Shown: positions 48,001-59,200 of the stretch, piece by piece
Numbering within the stretch: the stretch's first letter is position 1
Layout of the letters: each line of letters opens with the position of its first letter
NCBI GenBank assembly: GCA_951799405.1
Contig: OX637332.1
Coordinates: 4,407,001-4,471,000 of the forward strand
DNA: 64,000 nucleotides
Direction: 5' to 3'
Origin: Agapetus fuscipes
Taxonomy: Eukaryota; Arthropoda; Insecta; Trichoptera; Glossosomatidae
Translations under genes and position numbers: made by a program
The notes under the pieces: model-generated
Seen by the model: the letters and a program-made list of their open reading frames with translations, nothing else
Database searches by the model: none
Told to the model about the DNA's origin: nothing

Positions 48001-51000
48001 ATGTCGGCAAGAGTTGCAGGGCTTATGTTCATTTGAGGTTTGGATTTTATTTGTAAGTACACAATCAGCATTTGTAAGCTCGAACTACACGTGTTTGTTT
48101 GTGGGCATACATCTGAGAGCTTTGAATGAATATATCCTTGCAACTTAGATTATAGATAGATAGATTATAGATGAGGGCTGGATTGGGTAGAATACTTATT
48201 ATGTTTTCGAAGGGGATGTCGGGGATGACCTTTTCATTGCAAATAAATATTTTTGCAGATTCTCTAGCCACCTTAAAAAACATTATTCTTACTTCTCCAT
48301 CTCACACCACTTTGGCATACACCAGCATATTTGTATACAATACTTCGCTTACGAATGCCTTCAGGAAGTATCTTGGCCAGTATGAAAACACCTGGTTGAA
48401 TGTTTTTGACTTGTGAGGCACTAAAGCGAATCGTTCCGCTTCATCTTCTGAATCTGTACATACGTATGTCGGTGTATGGAACTTTCTCAGCATTAAGTCC
48501 TAACATCCAGGCTGTAAAATTTCTTCAGCTGTAATGTTTTTCAGCATTGCTACGGGCTGCAGATCTTCGTCGTCCCAGATGTCACAATTTGTGTCCATGA
48601 TGACTGTTTTAACAGCGTTTCTGATGTCCTGCCGACCAATATGGCTGGGGCGTTTACTCAACTTAAGCGAAGTTGGGATTTACAATCCATTCTAATCAAA
48701 ATTTTAACAGAAATGTATACTACATGTAATATTTAGGCAATTTTGAGAAAATGCTAAACGCCAACATAGACTGGTAACACTATAAAACACTATAAAATAC
48801 TACTGGTTATATTTACAAGTAAATACAGTAATAAAAAAACACATTACCAAGACAATATATTGATACCCTCTCTTCAAAATCAAAAATGAGGAAGACTTGG
48901 TTGAATGTTTTACTTTCGTTTCTTTTTATTTTTCTCTTTTCAGTACAAGTTGTTACAGACAGAATCGGTCTTCGGGCCAACAGGCCGACAACCTTGTGAC
49001 AAATTATTCCCTTTTTATTACAACTAAACACATAAATTTTGTTACAGTAAATTCGGCTCGGCCGGTGTCCTGCCGAACGCCGGCCAATCAGCGTGTAGGG
49101 TTAAGTTTTGTCAAGGAGTTCGACGGATGGCGAAATTCAGGGCCTGCACAAAAAAGTGTGCCGTATCAATATTTACGTAACACCCGTAATGTCACGGGTG
49201 TTACAAGATTTTGAATTTAAATAAAACACCTTAGATTATGTTTACATCAAAACTCTATGTATTTACAAATAAGTTACAAACATACCCTTACTTTCACAAA
49301 GCTTGACCTTAATTACTTGTAAAATGAAGTAATGAAATTAACTTTTACCTGTTTTGTGTAACGGGTGTTACTTTGATGCTGATCTGTCGGAAATACCGTT
49401 TAATAATTGAAATTCAAACTTTTATAACATAACAACCACTCTCATATGAAGTTCTGGAAATTTCCCAAACTAGTGAAGTGTCAGTGTCACTGTAACATGA
49501 CAGTTAGCTGTATGATAGTTGCCACTGTCTGGTATTATAAATCTCCTTTATAATCCCTTACACGTTGCTCAACTTTGACATGGTAGAAAAACTATAAAAC
49601 CAACATAAATGTCTTGTTTTTCTTTCGCATATATAAATTTACATCTTTTTCTATTATACTAAAAAATAAATGACATTGTTTGTGCAACTTTGTTTGTGAG
49701 GCATACGGTAGCGTTTTTCATGGAATGAGTGAATTCCAAATTCAAATTTATACAGCTATTTACTCATGTATTTGTGTTTTGAAAATTGTAATTCATTTGT
49801 TCGTAGCTTTATTGTTACAAGATGGAAAACTTGAAATATCGCGTGATTTACGAGTACGAGTTCCACTGTGGCACCAGTGCTGCAGAAACGGCTCGAAATA
49901 TTAATTTTGTGTATGGCGACGGTGTCACAAAATAAAATACAGTGCATTTTTGGTTCCAACGATTTCGTTCTGGAAATTTCGGCCTGCAGAACAAGCCTCG
50001 TGGACGGCCGGAGACCAAAGTTGTCAATGAGGAATTTAAGGCTTTTGTGGAAGCGGATCCATCGCAAAGCACGTCCGAGTTAGCTGTAGACTGCAAAATT
50101 AGTGATAAAATTGTTTTAATCCACTTAAAGCAAATTGGAAGGGAGAAAAAGCTTGAAAGTTGGGTACCTACCTCACGAATTTTGTGAAGCAAATCAACAA
50201 ACGCGCGTGCTGCTGCATTGCACAACAGACGGCTACCAAATTAGAGGAGCTTCAATTGGAATGTTTCAGACATCTCCCGTGCTTCCCGGACCTTGTTCCA
50301 ACATATTACCAATTTTTTCAAAATTTGGATAACTTCTTGCGAGGGAAAAAATCAACTCCGATGGGGCAGTCCAAGCCGCCTTCATAGATTGTATTGATTG
50401 CCGTCCGAATGGTTATTTTAGTAAAGGGATCAATGAACTACCTATGAGATGGCAAAAATGCATAGATAGCTATGGTACATACTTTGATTAAATAAATGTA
50501 TTGTATTAAAAAAAAAAAGACTTTTTGTTCCTCCCATACAAAACGCCAATTTCATATGTAAGGACGTAATATTTTTGTGGCACTAGCCACCTCAAGATCC
50601 TTGGAATTTTTTAAATCTCTTTCAATTGCTCCTCTCTGTAGTGATTGGTTTGATTGTTATTTTTCTGGCACCGCCTTACTATTGCTAATCAATTATCATG
50701 TCTTGTATTCTGAGTATTGTTACTTGCTTATAGGTTGGTATGAGGCTGACCACCCATTATTTATAAATTATTTCACTTTACCAATTTCACCCCTACTTCA
50801 GGAAAGACCATCAAAAGTTGTAGAGCCTTTGTTCATTTTTGATTCGGATTATTATTTTGTTGTACACATGCAGCATATGTAAGAACTAGCTTTCAGGTGT
50901 TTGCTTGTAGGTGTAGATTAAGTATGAATCATGAATAATTAATCAAAGAAATATACTGTTTTAATTCACTTTTTTATTATTTATTTTAAATATGTCTAAC

Positions 51001-54000
51001 AGTTTTCGCCTAAAAAAACTGTAAACCACCAAACCCTGAAAAATATTGAATCATGAATGTTTATTTAACTTTGTAACTGAAATTATAAATTTTCAAGTAT
51101 ACTAGTTGTATATTTTGTTTAATGTTTGCGGCATTGAATAAGAAGTACTAATTATTTGTGCCTTAGGCAAAACTGCAAGAATGTCTTCATTCTTCAGTCT
51201 ATTTTTTTTGTGTAAGTATCCACATAATATGTTGCGACACTTCTAAATACATTCCACATCAGTAGAATTGACTGCCTGGAGGATGTTTACAAATTATTTT
51301 GCAACTTTTAACCAGTTTCTGGTTGCATGGAGCGACATTAATTCAAACGTAATTGAATCTCTTGACTAATAGATTGGTATGAGGCTGACCACCCATGCTG
51401 GGAAGAACACCCTGTTGCAGGGAGAGACGGACGTTGCTGGGCTTGTGTTAATTTGAGGTTTGGTTTTTGAATTGTAACTACACATGCAGCATTTGCAAGC
51501 GACAAACTTACATGTTTCTGTTTGTGGGTATGCATTTAATATGAACTTAAAATGTTAATATGTCTTTGAAACTTAGATAAGATTAGATAATTAAACTATT
51601 CATATGGTGAAATGAAAAACAAAATTAAATGGATATTGTAAATACTCCTATTTGACTCACTCTCACACACTCAATTAAAAAAAGTTATCATCCGCAGAGC
51701 AGGTATGGTTCAAATGTTTTGTGAATAACACTGTCTGAATGCAAGCGACAAGATAGCTCAAAGATCATTTTGAAGAAAAAGTAATAATGGTGAGGGGGCT
51801 GGTTCTCATTTCTTGTGAAGGCTGAGTTAACCTTGCCGGTATTTTTTTATTACGGGTTTGAAATAAACACTGCAATGGGAATACATTTTTGGCACCTTTG
51901 GTGGGGATGAAACCCTAGACTTCTCGCATTGAATGCAAGTATTCTACTAACTGAGCTATTGTCTACAACAGGCCTGTCCAACATACGGCCCAGGGGCCAC
52001 AATGTGGCTCCGTGTGATCCGGCTCGCGACAACATCAATAGATATTGCGCGAATAGTTAAAAAAAACTCCATCATTAGGTAGGATTTTTTTTATTAATCA
52101 GAAAAATATATCAAAACACAGAAAATGACATTCTGTGTGTTTACACATACATATCTCATTCAAAAAAGTCTAGATTGCCGCTGTACCTGTAACTCTGTCG
52201 CCATTCCGCTAGGAGTGGCCAGAGCATCTGCAGATTTGACTCCATTTTGTCCTATCTGTGCATACCTCTTTCAGTTCATTCATATCCATCACCTTTTTCA
52301 TACATTTCCTTGTTTTACAATCGCTTTGTATATTCCATTCTTTCACAATTTCACCAATCTGATTCAATCATATTTTCTCGGTCTTCTCTTTCCTTTCTTT
52401 CCTTTCACATTTCCTCTGTATGCACACTTGTAAGTCTTTTAAAGTATTCATTTATGTGTGAAATTCATTGTGTCATCACAACACATCAGTGGCGAAGGGT
52501 GCCATACAAGCCGGTTTCCATCTGTTTCCCGTTTAAAATGAGGCAGAAATGATAATAAAGTAGACTGCATCTGGCTGGATGAAATGAAAGAAGTATGCAA
52601 AGATCGAAAGAAATGGCGGTTGATCTGTAATGCTGGCGGTTAAAGCTGAGGCTTTTAAATTATTATTTTTTAAATATGTTTTGTAGTTTTTTTTTTAATT
52701 TTTTACTGTTTAATTGTTTAGAGTTTATTTGTTTTATATATTTGAATGTATTAATTGCTTGTATTCCTTGACTGATAGGTTGGTATGCGACTGACCACCC
52801 ATACTATAAAAAATGGTTCACTTTGCCAATGTCACCCCTGCTTCAGGGAAGGTTGGCAAGAGTTGCAGGGCTTATGTTCATTTGAGATTGGGTTTTTTAT
52901 ATTGTAGGTCCACATGCGGCATGTGTAAGCGCGAAATTATGCATGTCTGCTTGTGGGAATGCATTTAATATGAATCTCAAATGATACATATCTTTGCAAC
53001 TTAGATTTAGATTTAGATTTTTTAGCATGGTTTCAATGGGGGAAAAATACGTATTGTTTCTTTGGTTTTAAATGTATTTTTTTACTTTGTGCCTATATTT
53101 TTTAACTACTTTGTTACATCATTTTAAAAGGGAAGCCGATGGGAACCGGCTTGTATGGCACACTTCGCTACTGCAGCACATCATTATTATTGTCTCATCG
53201 TTGGATCGTACTCATACATTTTGATTTTGAATTGACATTTGTCTTTGGTGTGTATTTCAGATCGTCCTCTTCCACTGTGGACTCTCAGGCCACTCAAAAG
53301 TTTACAAACTCAAACTTCACTGAGACCGTCATAACCAAGAGCGACAGCGTATTCGGTTTCGGTGGAGAGGCCAAACAGCCAAAAAAGAGGAAGGCGACCA
53401 TTCCTAGCACTGCCACTCATAGTGAAGCCACTGTGGTAACTGTTACTACTCTAGCATTCCTATAACTTACTATTTCCTTACATATTATGTGTGCAAAATA
53501 TATGTATATATATATATATCGACTGTTAAAAGGCAGTAGGGCATAAGCGACATTTTGGTCAAAAATGAGTTATTAAGGCTATCCTACTTGAAATTGTTCG
53601 CTCTTTCTAATGCCCTAACTCTAGCTAGCTCTATGATGATTTTTGTGTTGTTTATGCCCAAGCAAACAACTGTGTTTTCGAAGTTTAGTTTTGGTGTAAC
53701 CGACAAGATTTTGGCCTTTTTTGTCCTAAAGGCGATTGTGACATAAAAAATAGTAAAACATCACAATACCACATTAATAAGAATGCCTTTATTTTTGAGC
53801 TGTTTTGATTTTAACGATATGGACTGTCACATTTGTTGTTTTTGACGTAAACAGTTTTACAAACATCGCGCAATGCGGAGCCGGCTCCCATTCCTGGATT
53901 ATTAATTGTGAGTTGTGAGTAAACAGGAAGACAGATTGAGAGAGAGAAGGCGGATATGGCTACTAAGACGCCCATCACGGTGCTGCAGGAGCTGATGGTG

Positions 54001-56185
54001 AAGCAGGGCACGCTGCCGCAGTTCTGCATGGAGGGGGCGGACGCAAACGGCTTGTTCCAGTGCGTGGTATCTGCCCTGGGTGAGCGCGTGGCCGCCAGGG
54101 GGCGCAACAAGAAGGAGGCTAAGCAGGAGGCGGCGCGGCTGCTGCTGGCGCGCCTGGCGGAGAAGGGGCACTACTTCCCGCAGCAGGGGGACGACCTCCA
54201 GCCCAGCGGCAGCGGCAGCAGCAGCAACAGTGTGCTGCTCGTCAATCATGTGGGCATGCTCAAAGACATGTGTTGCCTGCTGCACCTGGGGGAGCCGGAG
54301 TTCACCTGCCTGAGTGAGTCAGGGCCCCCGCACTGCCGCCAGTTCACGCTGCAGTGCTGTGCCGGGTCTGTGGTGCGCAGCGCCACCTCCTCCACCAAGA
54401 AGGATGCCAAGCAGAAGGCAGCGCAGCTCATCATGGACTTCTACAGCATGCACCTGCACGACAAAAAACAGGAGACAGAGGAGAGGTTGAATGTGGAGCA
54501 GCTGAACGAGCAGGCCAAGAAGAGCTACAGCAAGCAGAGCACGGAGACTCCCTGGAGGCCCAACATGGGGCTTAAGATCGCCAACTACCACCTGGAGGAT
54601 GAAGTGAGGAGTGAGGTGATTTCCCGGCTGAAGGGCTTCAACAACAGTGCGGACCCCGTTCCCCTGGTGGAGCAGCTGCTGCAGCTGATGGGCATGGAGT
54701 ACAAGTGGGACGCGCTGCCCTCCACCGGCAGCGACTACGTGCTGCTCAAGATCCTGCACAGCGACCCCCCCGCCTACCTCAGCTCCTCCCTGGAAGGCAG
54801 CGTTTACGAACGCAAGCAGCAGGCAGCGCTCGAGGCTATCAACTACATCACCATCATGGTCACATAGCGCTGCTTACTGTCTTGCTTCTAAACTACAGGT
54901 CCACTTCTTCAATACAATGAGCATTTGAAATGAGCATGATGAAATGAAAGAAGTATGCAAGGATCGAAAGAAATGGCGGTTGATCTGTAATGCTGGCGGT
55001 TAAAGTTAAAGCTGAGGCTTTTAAATTTGTTTTTTAAAAATATGTTTTGTAGTTTTTTTAATTATTTACAGTTTATTTGTTTTATATATTTGAATGTATG
55101 AATTGCTTGTATTCCTTGACTGCTAGGTTGGTATGCGGCTGACCACCCATACTGTAAAAAATGGTTCACTTTGCCAATGTCACCCCTGCTTCAGGGAAGG
55201 TCGGCAAGAGTTGCAGGGCTTATGTTCATTTGAGATTGGGTTTTTAATATTGTAGGTCCACATGCGGCATGTGTAAGCGCAAAATTATGCATCTCTGCTT
55301 GTGGGAATGCGTTTAATATGAATCTCAAATGATACATATCTTTGCAGCTTAGATTTAGATTTAGATTTAGATAAAAAATAAAAAAGTAATGGCATTTTTC
55401 TGCAATCTCAAACTTTAAACTGCTCTCCTAAACAATTTAGTTTATGTTGCTTATGCCCTACTGCCTTTTAACCGTCGATATATATCTAACTATTCACCAA
55501 TCCTACTGAGACTTCCTTTGGGGCTCACTACCACTTGATTTTCAGGATTTGGCAGCTGGTTTATCTACAGACAGTTCAAGAGATCTGCTTAACCACAGCG
55601 AAGACTCTATACCAGATTCTACCCATGACGAGAAAAATAAAAAGGTACACAAAAGCACTTTTCACTATACTTTTAATTTATATAGCGCCTTCTTGCGAGT
55701 AGTTACTTCAAAGGCGCTTTGTGGGAGTCTTCGCTATACACGCACAGCAAATCCATGGCTTCTCCACTGCCTAAACTGAACCTTCCATACAAAAACAACA
55801 ACAATCTATGGATCAAATGTTCTGTGAATAACACTGTTTGAATAAATAAGACTTTGCATAGACTGTCTCAGTCTTCAGCTCCCTAATAGCAGATTATAAT
55901 AAATTTTACAACATAAATGTAATTAAATGCATCAATATGAAAATTAATCAAATAAATATTGCTTAACTATTTAAAAGCATGTTCTGGAACATGATGTCAT
56001 CATGTATTGTAATTATGAAATACGTATTGTGTATCATGTCTATACCGTGTGCATATTCGCAAACACCCAAAAAGAGTCCAAACCATAAATGGATATAAAA
56101 TTCAATTTTTGTTTTGCAGATTTCAAACAGTAAACCTGGTCCCAGTGGGGAGCAACAGCTGCGACAACAACAACAACAACAACAA

Positions 56186-56217
<32 letters not shown>

Positions 56218-59200
56218 ACAGCAGCAACAACAACAGCAGCAGCAGCAACAACAGCAGCAGCAGCAACAACAACAACAGCAGCAGCATCAGGAAAGGTCTA
56301 GCGGCGGGCTTAACATCCAAATGGAACCTAACCTGTCAACTGGCAGTCACTATGCTAGATCGCTTGCAGAAGACCCATTCCCTGCTGAGTAAGAATAACT
56401 ATTTATTAACTCCCCTACCTTCATGTTACTTTCCGAGAAATAGGCAAAAAATAATCAGGAATCAAAGCCACAATGTACGCACCCCTGACTTTTGAAGAGT
56501 ATGTGTGAAAAAATACAAAACGTCAAACAAACCGAACGCTTAGCCTGTGCTTGAGGAACTAACTTGTCAGGACTTGTAATGGCGTGACTTTTGAACTCAG
56601 GCGGACGCCAGGCGGTTTGTAGTTTTCAAATATATTATTTTTTCTCAAGCGCGTACTCGATACGGGATGTAGCAGAATGGTACACTCAAAGTCTGCATAT
56701 CGCGTAAGTTCATATGCATAGGGCGGTTAACTACAAATTATGGAAGGAAGTGACTATTCTAGTATTCATTTTAAAATGGGATAGTGCTTTAAAACTTTGA
56801 GATGCATCATGTTCTCACCTCATAAAATATGTCTCCAGTAATGCTATGGAAAATCTTTTGACTTCATTTATTCATATAAAATATCAATTTTTAAAATGCC
56901 TGATGCAGAGGTAGAGGCATGTCATCAAGTGCAAATCTAAGCATGACATCCATGGAGGAAGTATTAAATGGAGGGGTCGTACATGTGATTTAGTACCAAT
57001 CAACATGATTCACCGTCTTTGACACCATACACTGTTTATAATGCTGTCTCGCTCACGACATATGAAATGTTTTTCTCATTTTCTATGTAAGCAACGTGTC
57101 TCTACTCCGTCTTCAATCTATTTACAAATCACCAAGGAAACACATGAAATCACTATGATAACGGATTTGTTAGTAGTGTTGTTGCAAGTATGAAGATATC
57201 TGATAAATTCTGAATTCAAAAATGTTCCCACCTCATTGTGTACGGGATGATTTCCACAAGTATCTATTACCTCGAGCATAGAAATTACATACTTGAAGAA
57301 GCAAGTATCTATATATTTGAACATCACTAGTTCTAGAAATGGCTGTCACTTTCGCGAACAAAATATTTTTACAAACCAAAAATAAATTTTATCAACGTAA
57401 TCATATAGAATAGTGATTAAAGTGAAATATTATTCCATGTTCTACAACACATTTACTCTCATTTGTTGGCACGTTTAGGGAATACCCAGTTTGGCATTTA
57501 TATGTATTTTTTTCCAATTAGGTAACACACCTGTTCACAGTTGGAAGGTTACCGATAGAATGAATTTGGATTTTTGTATGATGAGTGGGGTAGCGCATTG
57601 CTTATTCTCAAAGGATTGATTTATTAGCCTATCCAGTTCTATATATCCATGATGACATCTATGCATTTCATCCACAGTCAAAGGGTGAAGTTTTCAATAT
57701 TTGGAATACTCACTCACTTCCTTACTTAAAATATTCTTAGTGTAATTGTGGTATATTCACTTGTTTGCGGGCTACAACCTACTCGAAAGGTTTGGGTTCA
57801 ACAAAATAGAATTTGCACTGACCAAGGGCGCTGCAACTACCAATTATGGAAATAGAGCAAGAGGAATTCTACATAGTGTCTATGCTCTATAATCTAAGTT
57901 GCAAGGATATATTAACATTTAAAGCTCTCAAATGCATGCCCACAAACAAACACGTGTAGTCCGCGCTTACCAATGCTGAATGTGTACTTACAAATAAAAT
58001 CCAAACCTCAAATGAACATAAGCCCTACAACTTTTGCCGACCTTCCCTGACACAGGGGTGACTGTGGGAAAAGTGAACAAACCATAAAACACTTGGTGGA
58101 AGAGTGTTCAGTTGGAAGATATATCGCCCTTGAGATGGTCCTGGACCATTAAATGGCGCCACAGGAAAGAAATCATCCATCATCATCATCATATAGGGGA
58201 GATTTGGAGGCGACGCAGTTAGTCCCCTTAGTGCTTGCTTGTCTTATGTCAATCTGAAGTAATTGCACATTCACAATGTTTGTATGTGTACTGGACCAAT
58301 GTGTCTTATGAAAACTGAAACAATATTTGAAATAACTCTCACATTATCATATTTTACATTTTTTTCTTAGTTTAGATTGTGTAAAATGTGATTCTTAAGA
58401 CAATGTCATTGAAAGGTCATATATATATATATATACAAGGATAATTTATTTATAAGGTACACATAATTGAAGAGCGCCGTTTTTGTGTGTGTCACACCTC
58501 AAGGGCCCTCTCAAATCACGGATAAGATTTTTTGTAAAGATGCGTCTTTAGTGCTCCTTTAAAGACACCAACAGTTTCTGCCTTCCTCACATTAGGTGGT
58601 AGTCTGTTCCACTCCATTGGGCCCGCAAACCGGAAAGCACGGTCCCCAAAATTAGTGCGTGTCTGACGTGACGGCTGGACTAAGTCAACCACCCTACACC
58701 CTGCAGATCTGAGAGTTTGGCGTCTCAAATCATCTTCGAATCAAATGGTGAATAAGCCAAACAAGCACTGGAGGGGGACGAGTTCTTGGCCGAGTGGGAG
58801 CCAATAATTTAAAAGACAGACACTTGAAATTGCCAATCGCCATATGAAAAGTGAGTATTTATTTGCTTATTTATACTTATATTATTTTCCTCAGGATGAC
58901 CCACTTGAATTCGGGGAATATCGCCCATTCGAGCAGCGCGAACCAAGTTGGTGTCCTCAACTCTCCCATTCAGCAGAGGACAGCGACCAGCAGTCCCCTC
59001 ATGCAGGTCAGCCACCAACCCATTGATCGCTTGCTACAACCACCAACTATATCCACTCACCCTTCTAACTAACAATCGCTTCTGAAGCTTCATCCAGCAA
59101 AGCCATCGTCTAACAACACAATTAGCCTATTTAATGCCTTTTTTGCTGAAAAAATACTTTAAAAAGTGATTATCATAATATTCAAGTGGATATCAAAATA

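Larger units (their letters stand above)
46967..49737. mobile_element. unclassified inner element with GTAACGGGTGTTAC motifs
   Basis: Bounded by inverted 22-mers GGAATTCACTCATTCCATGA(AA) at 46967-46988 and the complement at 49716-49737. GTAACGGGTGTTAC or close variants occur at 46988, 47157, 47346, 47368, 49177 (inverted), 49194 and 49358, i.e. near both ends and not in the middle. A SINE-5St and a LINE-T are inserted in it. Confidence 0.5.
46894..50569 (+). mobile_element. dead mariner element holding other insertions, 3.7 kb
   Basis: Terminal repeats TTAGGTCCTTACATATGAAA (left) and its complement at the right, with TA on both sides (46892-46893, 50570-50571). Mariners are about 1.3 kb, so most of the length is inserted DNA. 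See the transposase remnant at 49822-50495 and the inner element at 46967-49737. Confidence 0.85.
53510..55486. mobile_element. TIR-bounded element of about 2 kb containing the dsRNA-binding protein ORF
   Basis: CGACTGTTAAAAGGCAGTAG(GGCATAAGCGACAT) at 53520-53553 and its complement at 55444-55477, 32 of 34 bases matching, with ATATATAT stretches outside both. Sequence just inside the repeats does not match, so these are terminal repeats and not a long palindrome. No transposase. A LINE-T copy (54936-55375) is also inside. Confidence 0.6.

Noticed and set aside
49868..50225. Separate genes in the mariner region
   Set aside because: All frames are pieces of one disrupted mariner transposase or its antisense.
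54080..54759. Frames on both strands overlapping the dsRBD gene
   Set aside because: Long only because of the high GC content of the true frame; no domain.
56123..56320. Minus-strand polyleucine frame
   Set aside because: Antisense shadow of the polyglutamine exon.
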